Made by a program: the position numbers and the translations under genes. A stretch of DNA of 64,000 bases, taken from contig JANHCV010000001.1 in the NCBI GenBank assembly GCA_025594325.1, forward strand, positions 1,054,001 to 1,118,000, given 5' to 3'. Positions 1-11,009 of the stretch are shown piece by piece (position 1 is the first letter of the stretch; each line of letters begins with the position of its first letter). Under the pieces are notes generated by a model. That model worked only from the letters and a program-made list of their open reading frames with translations, was not told where the DNA came from and did not search any database. The stretch is from Blastocladiella emersonii ATCC 22665. Its lineage: Eukaryota; Blastocladiomycota; Blastocladiomycetes; Blastocladiales; Blastocladiaceae.

Positions 1-370
1 GCCACACCTCAACCTTGTCCTCCACTCGACTCCTCACCTCACCGCAGTCAAGTGCGGTTAATCCCTGACGCTACCCGCGCCGCCCGCGATGCTTCGGATC
101 CGCTCATCTGGAGGTCGCCGGGACGAACAAGGGAGCAGAGCACGCCATCGCGCGTGAAGTGCCGGCCATGGCCGCGGTCGCTGACCGCCGACGACGGCGG
201 CGCCGCCGCCCAAGTGTGGCACAGCGCCCAACGCCGACCTTATCGATAACCGCTCCTCCTCTGTGCTTTCTCGCGACCCTTTTCGCTCGCGTGCCGCGTT
301 TTCTCATTGGTCGAGCACCACATGATCGCGACGCAAGGGCTATATTTGGCGACTACGCGTGCTTCGCGGC
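1..370. other. Left-edge flank, no gene supported
   Basis: This is the 3' flank of the RING-finger gene. A CAG at 44-46 followed by a short in-frame stretch to a TAA at 58-60 could be the last exon of a plus-strand gene cut by the window edge, but nothing in it can be recognised. No other feature was seen. Confidence 0.4.
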
Positions 371-1981
371 TCAGTCGCGCGACGACACGGCGCGGTCGAC
401 GCGGGCGCGGTCCCACGGGCAGAGGCCACGCGCCTCGAGGCGCGACCAGCACGCGGTGCAGATCTCGTGTCCGCACGGCTCGAGGACTACGGCAGAGCTC
501 GTTGGTTAGTTGGTGGATGACGGCGAGGTGGTGGGATGAGGAGGCGTACCGAGATTTGGCGCGACGGCGCAGCAGATAGTGCACTTCTCGGGCGAAGCGG
601 GCGGTGCTGGCGCCGGCGCTGGCGGCGGTGGAGCCGACGGGGATGCAGGCACGACGGTGGTGGTGGAGGTGGTCGACGCCAGACGCGTGTACCGCTCGCG
701 AATCTCCTTGAGCTTGGCCTCGTACTCGGCCGTCGCCGCCGCGAGCTCCGCCATCATGGCCTCGGCCAGGTTTGCTGCTGGTGTCGCGGCTGGCTCGATC
801 TGGGTGACGGCGGGGGTCGCGGGCTCGACGGGTAGGTTCACGGGCGCGGTATCCTCTTCGGCTCCGGTTGGCACCGCTTCGGGCGGCGGAGCCACTTGTA
901 CAACAGCTGCTGGCCGAGGCGCGCTCTGGATCGCCTCCGCCAGCACATCGAGCGCGCTTGCGACGTCGCTGCCGCCATCCTCATTGACCCGCGACGGCAC
1001 CAGCTGCAGAAACACGGTCTCGGCGACGCAGAACGCGAGGAAACACGGCTCGTCGACGGGGTACTTGCGCCGCACGTCCGTCACGTCGGCGACCGAGAAC
1101 CGCCACGCGGCGGGCTGCGAGTCAAGGACCGAGGTGCCCGCGTACTCCAGGTGGCCGGTCTCGGTCACGGCAATCGAGCCCGCCGACGCGATGGGCGTGT
1201 GGCTGAAGCAAAGCGTCCACGCGATGCCGTCAGCTGCTGACAGTGGTGGTGCCGCGTCCTCGACGGCGACGCGGTACGCCGCGAGGCGCGCGAGCATTCG
1301 CTCCAGCGATTCCTCGGGCGTCTTTGAGTCGTCCTCAACCGTCTTCGGGTTGCCCTCGCGCAGGCTGCGCTCCTACGGTACGCCGTAGGTCAGCATCCAA
1401 TGGTCTCGCTTACGGCGACGCGAAGAAGGGAACCGTACAATGGCCTCGTCTAACTCGCACGCCTCCTCGATGGCCCGCGCGGGATCGTACCCGGACGGGT
1501 CCGCGTTGCGTCGTCGGGATGGAGTCGACGATGAAGCCTCGGTCGAAGACGACGAACCCCCAAAGATCCGCGCGAGGAACGCTTTCGCCTCCTCGTCGCT
1601 ATCCCGATCGCTGTCGCTGTCGCTGTCATACAGGTTGGTTGAAGCAGCGTTCGGTGCAGGATTGAGCGGCCACGTGCGTAATGGCAACGGCGGCAGCTGC
1701 GGGGATCCTTGTGAACTGTCGTCGCCCCCGTTGGCCCCGACCCGCCGCCGTTTCGCAGGAGAGGGCCCAGAAGCAGCCGACGCGGCCGCAGCGGATGCGG
1801 CAGCAACAGCAGCAACAGCAACGTCAACTGCAGCAGAAGTAGCAGCAGCAGCCGCGGCTACGGAAGGCGAGGCCCAGACGTTCCCCACGCCGTCGCGGTC
1901 ACCCTCGGCCACGCTCGACCACAGCCGCGCCCGCGAGCGCGTCGGCGTTGCCGTGACGGATTTGGGCGTCGATTGCTTCAT
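371..1981 (-). CDS. RING-finger protein, putative E3 ubiquitin ligase
   Basis: Three exons are inferred: 1981-1439, 1372-550 and 486-371, giving 493 residues. The introns start GTACG and end CCGTAG, and both joins keep phase. The last exon completes a C3HC4-type RING: CTICC before the second intron, then CGHEICTACW and a final CPWD pair, with the chain ending 12 residues later. A C-terminal RING with this spacing normally recruits an E2 enzyme, so ubiquitin ligase activity is the family expectation. The N-terminal third is Ala/Ser-rich with an acidic Asp-Ser run. The middle (about residues 200-300) looks folded but matches no family I know. A Glu/Lys/Arg helix and a Pro-Ala linker precede the RING. 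The start at 1981 is the most plausible ATG, being followed directly by the conserved frame, but it is not proven. Substrate and partners are unknown. Confidence 0.72.
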
Positions 1982-2127
1982 GTCATGCGTTGCATAGAGT
2001 ATCTCACTGATTGCATTGGTTTCGAGAGGATGCAAGAGAAGAAGGGATCGACGTCCGACTGGGCTCGGCCTCCGTCGTCGTCGTCGTCTCCATCGCGCAG
2101 CTCGCATACTCCATGACCATGATCTAT

Positions 2128-4295
2128 CTATTCCGAGCGCGACTCCCCCGCCGCCTCGGCGCCGTACAGCTCGTCAAAGTACGCGTCGTCCACCGCCGTC
2201 CCTGCCGCCGTCGTCGCCGCCGCGTGGTGGTCGTGGTAGTGGAACCCGCGCGCGGACTCTATCTCCGAGTCGGACAGCGAGTGCTCGGACGTGCCGGCGG
2301 CGGACCGCGGGTTGCCGATCCGGCTCGACGTGATGCTCTCGACGACGGACCGCGCCGTGCTGCTCGTCGTGCTCGCGTCCGACGCGCGCCGCGGCCGCCA
2401 CGGGGCAGAGGGCATGGCCAGATCGGTTTCGGGCCCGCCCGCGTGCGTCGCGAGAAGGTCGGGGTTGCTGCCGTGGTACGGCGGCACGAACGCGGCGCCG
2501 AGCGGCGGAGACCCGGCGTCCCCGCTGCCGACGTCGAGCTCGTCGCCCGCCTCGTTGCCGTCTTCAGGGGCGCCGCCCATCGCGTGGTGGTGCGAGTGGT
2601 GATGGTGCTGGTGCGGGAGCGGCGCGAACCCGACGTGGTGGTGATGATGGCGGTGCTGGCGCGCGGCGTGGTGGTGCGGCGGCGAGAGGGTGTCCGCAAA
2701 GGCCGCGCCGGGCGCGACGCCCAGACCGGGGCCGCCGAGAACGAGCTGGGTGTCGAGCCCCTCAGCGAGCTCGCGCGCGGCGAGATCGTCGGTCGAGTCC
2801 CACGACGACAGCGAGTCGCCCGAGATGGACCACGTGTCGTTGGACCGGCAGGAAGCGGCCGACGACGACGACACGTCCGACATGGCGAAGAGCGGGGACG
2901 CCTTGGGCGCGGTGAACGTCGACGGCGCGTGGTGCTCGAACTGGCCGCCCGCGGTATCCCACTGGTGCAGCTGTCGCCGCCACTGTCGCAGCTGGCCCAT
3001 CCAGCTGCGGCTCGAGCAGTTCTGGTACTTGTCGGGCGTGCGCGGGTGGTGGTGCAGGCGCTGCTCCCTACACGGTTAGCGAGAGTGTTAGCCATCGTCG
3101 CACACGATCCAAAAAGAGAACCAGCGTACTTGGGCACCGCGGCGAGGTAGTTCTGGTACCCGAGCGTGTTCTTGCCGTAATCGAGCTGCTTCTGGCGCTG
3201 CGCGAGCCGGTGCTCGATACTCGCGGGCGCAGTCCCCATCCGCGGCCGCTCGCGATCCGGTTCCGCCGTCCCACTCGTCACCGCTGCGACCGTGGACGTG
3301 GTCGCCGTCAGGTCGGACGCGCTCGACGCAGCCGACGGCGCGACCGAGTCGGGGCTTGTAGGTTCCCCGCTCGACCCGTTGGGCGACGGCGCGCCGAACG
3401 CGTCGATCGACGACGACTGGGGCGGGAAACTCGGGATCCGCGTGATCGAGTGGAACCCGCCGTTTCCGCGCGCGGCACCACGGCCGCCGCGAGCTCGGGT
3501 CCCGCGACCGCCACGCCCACCCCGCCCGCGGTACCCGTTCGGCGGCGGCGGCTGGTAGCGCGGGTCGTACAGGGCGGGCGCGGGCCCGAGAAACGCGTCG
3601 TGCGCGGCGCTGGGCGGGAGCGCCGGCGCGAACGCGTAGCTGGGCGGCGACAGCTGGCCCGGGCCGAACATGATCGGGGCCGGACCGCCCACAGCGAAGC
3701 CGGGCGGCGGCGCAGGCGGGGACAGCTGCCCAACGCCAAACACGATCGGGCCGGCGGGACCGCCCGAGGTCGGCAGCGGCGGGGCGAACGTGAACGCGTT
3801 TCCGCCCGGTGGCGCAAGCTGCACTGGTGCAGGTGCCGACTTGGGGTAGAACTCGGGCGCGTGCGCGAGGGCTTCGAGTCGCGCGGCAAACGACGACGCG
3901 GGCGGCGTGACGGGCGGCGCGGGCGACTCGGCGGGGGTCTCGGTGCGCGACCGCGGGACCGGCGTGGCGTCGTCGTCGATCTCTTCCTCGGTGCTCTCCG
4001 CGCCAGCGGCGGCGGCAGTGTCCAGCTTGGGCGCGCGCTTGGCGGACCCGCGGGTCGCGGCGGTCCCGCTCGGACTGCCGGACGACGAGGCCGTCTGCGC
4101 CTTGGGCGTCACGGGACTCGTGTAGGAGCTCCGTCCGCGGGAAGTGCTGCCCTTGGTGGGAGTCGACGGCGTCCTCGCGGCGGCGGCGGCGGGCGAAGTG
4201 GAGGCAGCCGCCGCGGCAGAAGAACGCGGCGGCGACGTGGTTGGTGGATGCATTGCGGGTGGTAGACCAGGTTGCATGGGCAGACTATGCTTCAT
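2128..4295 (-). CDS. SLBP: Histone mRNA stem-loop-binding protein (SLBP)
   Basis: Two exons, 4295-3130 and 3067-2128, joined over a 62-bp GTACG...GTGTAG intron, encode 701 residues. The intron splits the RNA-binding domain. Upstream is RQKQLDYGKNTLGYQNYL followed by AAVPK. Downstream is HPRTPDKYQNCSSRSW followed by QLRQWRRQLHQWD. These are the hallmark blocks of the SLBP RNA-binding domain (about residues 362-426), including the TPDK phosphorylation-type motif and the Trp-rich end. In animals and protists the domain binds the stem-loop ending replication-dependent histone mRNAs and directs their processing and translation. About 360 residues before the domain are Pro/Ala/Ser-rich and low complexity. 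The tail is rich in His (runs of four to five) and Asp/Glu. The protein is much longer than human SLBP (270 residues) because of these flanks. I have no example from ascomycete or basidiomycete yeasts in mind, so this gene is informative about lineage. Confidence 0.88.
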
Positions 4296-4506
4296 GGAGA
4301 CCTAAAGAGGAAGAGGGAGAGAGAGAGGAGCGAAGACGAGGCGCGCGCGAGCAGGCCGTCCGCGGCCCGACCGTCGCCCGGGACATGAACGGCGCGGCGT
4401 CTTCTTCCTGTCCGCAGCTCGTGACCCGTTGCCCTGAACATGCGCTCCTGCTGGAATGATCATGTATTTGCATGCGCGCGAGGCCATCAACGGAACCGAG
4501 CGGACC

Positions 4507-6356
4507 TCAGAACTTGAACTCACGGCGCTTAGACCCGCGCTCGTCGACGCGGCGCTTCTTGCGGGCCGCCTCGTCGCCGGCACCCTGTGCGCCGGGCATG
4601 GGCGTCTCGGTCTCGGTGCCGGGCGCCGGCCGCTTGCGGATGTCGTACACGTGTTCGGATCCGAGGAGGCCGGACCGGTTCGCCGACGACGTGGGCGCGC
4701 GCTCCTCGATCACCGTGTACAGCTCGCGCGGGCCCTGGTCCTCGGTGCGCGCCGCCGCGGCAGCGGCCCTTGCGGCGGCCGCGGCGGATCCCTTGCGCAG
4801 GTCGAGGTCGTCGGGGACCGCGGGCGTGACGAGCCCCTGAACAAACTCCTCGAGCTCGAGGTCCGCCTCCTCGTCGTCGTCGGCCTCGGCGCCGCCGCGA
4901 CCGTACGACGTGATCGGGAGCGTCTCAGGCTCGGGCGCGCGAGCATGGACGGGCGCGGCCCCGCGGGCATCCTCGTCACCCACCGCCGCCTCCTCGTCGT
5001 CCTCCTCGTCGTCGCCCGAGATGCGGTCCTCGTCCTCGTCCTCCTCGTCGTCGCTGTCGGCCTCGGGGATCTCGCCCCACGCCTCGCGCGCCTGGATGAG
5101 CTGCTGCTGGATGGCCTCGCGGTACGCGGCCATGGGGTCGAAGGCGGTGCCGTACACGTCGCCGTACAGCGGGCGGCCGTACTCGTCGACGGGTGGCTTG
5201 CCCCAGCCGCCGGGGTGGAACCCCCAGGATGCGCCGGGCGGGATGGGCGCGTTGAGGCCCGGGATCTTGAGTCCCGGGTAGCTGGGCGGCGGGCCGTGGC
5301 GCTGCATGTTGGCGAGGTACGGCGGCGGGGCGTGCGACGGCATGTTGAGGGCCTCGCGCAGTGCCGGCGACAGGGGCGCGCCTGGGCGCACGTTCTTGAG
5401 CTTGGTCTCGAACTCGCGGCCCTCGTAGTACATTTCGCCGTACGCGGTCATGCTGGGCTTGGTCTGCCACTTGAAGAAGGCGTCGTGCAGCTTGCCGTAG
5501 TCGAGGACCAGCTTGCCCATCTTGGGCTGGGTGCGCTCGCGCGTCTTCTGCTTGAGCCGCGCGTCGCCGTCCTTTTCGGCCTGCGTCTCGCGCATCTCGA
5601 GGATGCCCGTGGCGATGATGAAGTCGGGCAGCTTGAACGGGTCCTTTTCGAGCCCGCGCTTGTTCTGCAGGTACTTGCGCTTCTGCGACCAGTGCACGGG
5701 CACCGGCACCGTGTTGCGCAGCGACTTGATGGCGACCAGCAGCGTCGGGTCGGTCGCCGTCACGTCGACCCAGTCGACCACCTCGGGCCGGTCCACCAGC
5801 TGCTTGAGCTCGGCCACCGTCAGCCGCGCCGCCTTGCGCAGCTTGCGGTTGCTCATTCCGCCCTCGCCGTCGTCGCCCTCGCCGTCGTTGTCCGAGTCCG
5901 AGTCGGATTTGGCGCCGTCGCCGTCCGCGTCGCCCGCCGCCTCGGTCTCAGGCGCAGCCTCCTCGATGACGGGCTCGAACTTGGCGAACACGGACCCAAA
6001 GTACTCGGCCAGCTCGCTGCTGCCGTCAATGGCCGGCGTCTCGGCGACGTACTCGATCTCGATGCCCTCGGGCAGCGGTTCGGGTGCGCGCTACACGACA
6101 ATGGGCGATCAGTTGCCAGCAATTGTGACGGCACACATTAGACAAGCCGTACGTGCTCATCCTCATGCTCGTCTTTTCCCTGAGCTGCTGCGCCACCCGC
6201 CTTCTTCTTACGACGACGGCGCTTCCCGTTCGCGTCGCGCTTGGCGCCCTTGCCGCCGCTCACCGGTCCGTCGGCAGCGGGCGCGGCGCCGTTGGCACGT
6301 GGTGTTGGTGCATGGGATTGCGTTGCGCCTTGTGGCAATGCCGTCGCGGCAGTCAT
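4507..6356 (-). CDS. SF3B2: Splicing factor 3B subunit 2 (SAP145/Cus1)
   Basis: Two exons, 6356-6153 and 6090-4507, give 595 residues. The 62-bp intron (GTACGG...GTGTAG) joins a basic, Lys/Arg-rich N-terminus to the conserved body. SF3B2 is part of the U2 snRNP SF3b complex, where it contacts SF3B4 and RNA near the branch site. The DUF382 region is clear (about residues 140-240), including DPTLLVAIKSLRNTVPVPVHW and KLPDFIIATGI. It is followed by the PSP proline-rich domain (about 310-390) with PPSYPGLKIPGLN and GWGKPPVDEYGRPLYG. Acidic Asp/Glu runs follow, then a basic C-terminus. Length fits fungal Cus1-type proteins better than the longer human protein. The gene is nuclear and housekeeping, with no sign of damage. 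Identification is secure; only the short first exon is a prediction. Confidence 0.93.
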
Positions 6357-7371
6357 GGCAGATGCGTTTGGGGGTCGCTGCTCGGTGACCGTCGCGCGGC
6401 TCGAAAGCGGGCTCGACCGACCGCGCCAAAACCGCGGCGGCCGGCATCAGCTGACCGCCACACGCGAGGAGAAACGCGGTTTTCGCTCACGCGCGTGAGC
6501 TCGGAGATCACTGCCCGATCACGCATCCCACCCGGCCGCCAGCGTGCTTGCCCGAACGGCCACCAGAGCGGAGACGGTGACGCAAGACTGCTTGCACGCT
6601 GGATTGCACGAGGCCGTCGCTGCGCGCGAGTCTGTCCGCATGCGAACGCCGCTCGCTCGCGTTGCGCGCGCAATCCTCGGTGTGAAGCGGGCCCCGACGA
6701 GGACCGTCCCGCGTGACGCACTGCATCCGTTCTCAGAGGGACGAAGAGCGCGATGTTCTTCGCCGTGGGAACGTCGAACTTGCATGAACCGCGAACTCAC
6801 CGGTTCACGGCGCGCGTGGGCCAGCCGACCCGACGGCCGCGAGGAGAGATGCACGCGCCCGGTGTCCGCCCGACTTGGCAAACCAGGGCCGGATCCGCGC
6901 GCGTGGCAGTTTTTCCGTGAGAACCATTGACGGAGTCGTCTCGCGCGCGCGCGTGCGCGGACGCCGTGTGAATCGCGAAGCGGCCGGGCCAGATCACACG
7001 CGGGATCAATCCGCTGCAATCTGGTCCCCGCGGCGCGCGTGCAATCGCGCGCTTCTCCGCTCTCTGCTCGTCACCCGACCCGCCAAGCGATGGATGCACG
7101 CGACAACATGGACTTGAACGATGAATGCGACCTCACGGATGGGAATCGTCGCGCCGAATCATGAGATCTACCCGCGCGCAGCGGCCAACGTCACAACTCG
7201 GTGCGGCGCGCGGTCGGACCAGATCTGCTCGCTGCTGCTTCTTCGTCGAACACACGGCGACGGCGCCGCGATAAATAGCGGCCGTGCCCCCGCACCTCTC
7301 CTCTGATCCAGCAGCGTCGTAGACCGAGCAGAGCCCTCCCCGCCCTGCCCTCGCCCGACCCACGCATCACC
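6357..7371. promoter_or_regulatory. Divergent promoter region SF3B2 / subtilase
   Basis: About 1 kb with no credible coding frame lies between two divergent genes. It contains GTGACGCA-type sites at 6577-6585 and 6713-6720, the same motif found upstream of several other genes here, and GC-rich alternating CG tracts near 6937-6960. A TATA-like element lies near the protease start. Confidence 0.5.
7271..7277 (+). promoter_or_regulatory. TATA-like element of the subtilase gene
   Basis: ATAAATA stands in GC-rich sequence 95 bp upstream of the protease ATG, a reasonable distance for a core promoter with a short leader. Confidence 0.5.
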
Positions 7372-8994
7372 ATGACCCGCTCCTTCTCCGTCCTGGCCCT
7401 CGTGGTCCTGGCCCTGGCCCAGCTCACGGCCGCCGCCGTCAACGTCGAGAACAAGTACATTGTGACCCTCAAGTCGACCTCGGACCAGACCGCCTTCACC
7501 CGCAAGCTGCACGTCGCCATCGCCACCGAGAACTCCAAGGAGTCGGTCTCGGTCGAGCACAAGCTCGAGCGCAACTACAACATCGAGGGCATCTTCAAGG
7601 GCTACGCCGGCCAGTTCTCGGCCGACTTCGCCGCCCGCCTCAAGAAGGACCCCAACGTCGCCTCGGTCGAGCCCGACGCCGAGGTCAAGGCCCTCGGCTC
7701 GCAGGCCGGCGCCCCCTGGGGCCTCGTCCGCATCTCGCAGCGCGAGAAGAACCTCTCGGCCCCCTACACGTACCCCGACTCGGCCGGCGCGGGCGTCACC
7801 GCCTACGTCATCGACACCGGTATCCTGATCTCGCACCCCGAGTTCGAGGGCCGCGCCTCGTGGGGCGCTACCTTCTGCGACGGCTGCCCCGACACTGACG
7901 AGTACGTTATTTTCTCGCTACTGTGCGTGCATGGCGGCTATACTGTGCCTCATCCGAGTGATCGGGAGCGGTGGCCGCCGTGCGACGCGTCGCGACGCGT
8001 CGTCTTGAGCAGAAACTCACCCCCCGCTCGCTCCCTACCCCCTCTAGCCAGGGCCACGGTACCCACTGTGCCGGAACCATCGGCTCCAAGTCATATGGAG
8101 TTGCGAAATCCGCGTCGTTGAAGGCGGTGAAGGTCCTCAACAAGGACGGCAGCGGGTCGTACGCCGGCGTCATCTCGGGCATCGAGTGGGTCGCCAACCA
8201 GGTCAAGCAGTCGGGCAACACCCAGGTCGTCGCCTCCATGTCGCTCGGCGGCCCCAAGAACGACGCCGTTAACAAGGCCGTCCAGGCCGCCATTACCGCC
8301 GGCGTCACCTTCACCAGTACGTTTCATGTGGTGGTGGGCTCGGGCCTCTGATTTGACTCTGGAAACTGACTCACGCGTGCCTCTCTTGTTTCTCCACCCC
8401 TCCCCTCCCTCCCCACTCCAAAAACCGATAGTCGCCGCGGGCAACGAGTCGCAGGACGCGTGCAAGGTGTCGCCGGCGTCGGTCCCTGAGGCCATCACCG
8501 TTGGCGCGACCGAGAACACCGACGCGCTCGCCTCGTACTCGAACTTTGGCACGTGCGTCGACGTGCTCGCCCCCGGCACCGGTATCCTCTCCACCTGGAA
8601 CAACGGCAAGACCAACACCATCTCGGGCACTTCGATGGCAACGCCGCACGTCGCAGGTCTTGTCGCTCTCGTCCTGTCGGAGAACCCGGGCCTGACGCCG
8701 GCGCAGGTCGCTGCCAAGATCTCGGCGGCGGCGACGACCGACAAGATCACGGGCGTCAAGGGCTCGCCCAACAAGCTCATCTTCAACGGCGTCGCTCCGC
8801 CCTCGTCGTCGACGACCACGGCCACGTCGACGTCGACCAAGACCGCCACGACCACGACCACCGTCGCGCCGACGCCGACCAAGACGGCCACGACCACGAC
8901 CACGACCCGCCCGACCCGCACCCCGACGCCCACGCCGACGCCGACGCAGGACCCCGAGGACCCCGAGTGCCCGTGGTGGTGGCCCTGGTGCTAA
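7372..8994 (+). CDS. Secreted proteinase-K-like subtilase (S8A) with I9 propeptide
   Basis: Three exons, 7372-7901, 8048-8316 and 8432-8994, encode 453 residues; introns of 146 and 115 bp are longer than the local norm. A signal peptide (about 1-21) is followed by an inhibitor I9 propeptide (about 26-108, with KYIVTLK and VASVEPDAEV) and an S8A catalytic domain. The triad is visible: Asp148 in VIDTGI, His180 in GHGTHCAGT and Ser334 in GTSMATPHVAG, with the oxyanion Asn in AAGNESQDAC. The catalytic domain closely resembles fungal alkaline proteases and proteinase K, which degrade extracellular protein. After it comes a Thr/Ser/Pro-rich, probably O-glycosylated linker, ending in a short tail DPECPWWWPWC that I do not recognise from typical family members. 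The last 117 codons lie in the left arm of a large inverted repeat. Codon use is extremely biased to C/G endings, which suggests high expression. Confidence 0.93.
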
Positions 8995-10369
8995 GCGGTG
9001 AGCGGTGAGCGGTGATTCGGTGCCAGCAACAAGCTGGACCCGCGCCGTTTGCGCTCGCGCTGCTTCTCGCTGTTCTCTCCTCTCCCTTCATCCCCACCTT
9101 TTTGATCCCACCCGCACCTCGCTCTCTCGCAATCCCCTCGGCAACAGTCTAGATGACACCCACCCTCCCTCTCCCGCACGATCCCTTCCCTCCCTCCCAT
9201 TCTAAGACCAGATATATCTAGAAGACCCTCCCGAGGGGGCCATCTCCTTTTTGCTTTTCACCCTCTTGTCTTGCCCGCTGGTTTCACGACGCAGCTCTCT
9301 CTCGTATGCACTGGGAAAGAAAGAAAGAACGATTGATCGACCGCACGTCCATGGTTCATCGCCCGCCAATCTGAGCGGGCTCGCGAGGTGATGGACAGCG
9401 TCACGTGTGTGGCGCAACGCGTCTCGCGCCGCGAGAGAGAGACAGCTCGCGTGCGCTCAGACGGATCTCGCTTGGGTGTGTAGGAAGCAAGTCACGCCGC
9501 GTCAAAAAATACATGGCAGCGGGCGTGGATCAAGGCCCCAGCGGCCACGAAGAGGAATCTCGGCACCGATCGCAATCATGCGGGAGTCCTCGGACCCGCG
9601 CACTCCTCGCCCCGCGCACAAGGCTCACCTGGGCTTGAGCGAGTGTTTGATGGGGCCGACCGCGACCGCTATCAAATAAAAGATTAAGGAGTACGCTTTT
9701 TCGGGGAGAAAAGACGAGGAGCGAAGCAAGCAAAAGGGTGCTCGCTGCACTTACAGCCGGATGCCCGCCGCGTGGATCAAGTATCGAACGTGGGACGGCG
9801 TGCCCTTGAGCGTCCTTTTCAGGTAGCCCGACCAGCGCAGCGGCGATGACTACGTACTCGCTTAACACCAAGTACGGGCGCGAGCTAGAGGGGTGGAAAT
9901 GCATCGTGATCCCGCGGTGGTCATGTCACGGGCCGGCCGCCTTGCGCCGCCACTCGGTCGATCGCGGCGGCGCCGCCTTGAACCGAGCCGGATGCTTCAA
10001 TTTTGCCCTACTTACATTATTACGTTATCCACGAAGCATGGAAACCAAAGAACGGGAGTCGGTGCAACCCCTCCTGGCCCTCGGTCACGTTGTGTTGACG
10101 GATCCGCACCTGCGCGAGCGTTGATCCGGGTCCCAGACCTCGCGTGAGCGTGAGTGCCGCTTGCCGCTGAGGTGGTTCCCGGCATGGGGGCGAGAACGAC
10201 GCGGGCGGGCGGGCGGGACACACTACTCGGAGCCTCGGATATCGTGCCCGCTGGTTCTCCTGCAGCTCAACGGATTTCAGGTAATCTCCACGGGTCGCCG
10301 TGGAGCCGCTAGCATCGGCTCGCTGACGGATGCGGACGCGAGTCAAGCGATCACACCCAGAGCAACTCG
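8644..10369. repeat. Left arm of a 1.73-kb inverted repeat
   Basis: This stretch is the reverse complement of 12476-14201; position x pairs with 22845 minus x. I checked both ends and several internal blocks, and found only two mismatches (near 8655 and at 9110/13735). Translations across the arms are otherwise identical. The arm starts just after the subtilase active-site serine codon and runs through the protease 3' end into downstream DNA. Outside 8644 and 10369 similarity stops abruptly. Confidence 0.93.
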
Positions 10370-10556
10370 CGAGGTCTCATGAGCCTCGAAGAGGAAGACC
10401 GAGCTCGAGAAACTTGTGGAACTCTTTGCGCCAGTTGTCAGTTTTGGCGAACGTGCACCGAGGGGCGAGCTCGCCACCTAAGAGCGTTGGGTATAACTTC
10501 CCGCGCTCATACTTCATCGTTTGAATGGGCGAATGAATGCGATTTATACTCCAAAA
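8995..10556. other. Non-coding flank, mostly inside the left repeat arm
   Basis: There is no recognisable gene. The open frames seen here recur exactly in the mirrored arm and look like chance frames in GC-rich DNA. One GTGGCGCAA site is at 9409-9417. The stretch serves as the 3' flank of the protease and of the CsaA-like gene. Confidence 0.5.
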
Positions 10557-11009
10557 TCAGTACAGCTTCCCGCCCACGACCGCGTCAGGGCGGTCGGGCC
10601 GCACCAGGACCACGTTGCCGTCTTCACCAGGCACGCCGAGCGTGAGCACCTCGGACATGAACTTGCCAATCTGGCGCTTGGGCAGATTGACCACGGCGAG
10701 CACCAGCGTCCCGATGAGCGCCTCCCGCGCCTCGGCCGTGGACCCGTAGTTGGCCACAATCTGCGCTGACGATTTCTTGACGCCGAGCTCGCCGAGGTCA
10801 ATCTGCAGCTTGAGCGCTGGCTTGCGCGCTTCGGGGAACTCGTCCACTTGAAGAATCCGACCCACGCGGATGTCGAGACCAGCAAACGGGTCAATGGGCG
10901 CCGGCTTGGCCTTCGCGGCAGGCTTGGTCGCGGCGGGCGCCAGCGCCGGGCTAGTCGCAGGAGCAGCGGGGGCGGGACTGTTGCTGGACGTGGTCGGCGT
11001 GGCGGTCAT
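10557..11009 (-). CDS. CsaA-like tRNA-binding-domain protein
   Basis: One exon encodes 150 residues. After an Ala/Pro/Thr-rich N-terminus of about 40 residues comes a complete stand-alone tRNA-binding (EMAP II-type OB) domain: GLDIRVGRILQVDEFPEARK, then KKSSAQI, then AVVNLPKRQIGKFMSEVL, ending with GEDGNVVLVRPD. This order and wording match bacterial and archaeal CsaA, a small dimeric protein linked to chaperone/export functions and tRNA binding, more than the fungal Arc1 or methionyl-tRNA-synthetase appendages. The start at 11009 is the first ATG after a TATATA box about 100 bp upstream. The gene lies alone inside the spacer of the inverted repeat. Function in a eukaryote is unclear; bacterial origin by transfer is a possibility that needs a tree. 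It could alternatively be a diverged Arc1-type cofactor that lost its partner domain. Confidence 0.85.
   Translation of the reverse strand: MTATPTTSSNSPAPAAPATSPALAPAATKPAAKAKPAPIDPFAGLDIRVGRILQVDEFPEARKPALKLQIDLGELGVKKSSAQIVANYGSTAEAREALIGTLVLAVVNLPKRQIGKFMSEVLTLGVPGEDGNVVLVRPDRPDAVVGGKLY

Noticed and set aside
4456-6141. 561-codon plus-strand frame antisense to SF3B2
   Set aside because: It mirrors a highly biased gene; the conserved SF3B2 sequence on the other strand explains it.
9530-9904. Minus-strand frame of 124 codons in the left arm (and its mirror at 12941-13315)
   Set aside because: No recognisable domain and erratic composition; it exists twice only because of the inverted repeat.
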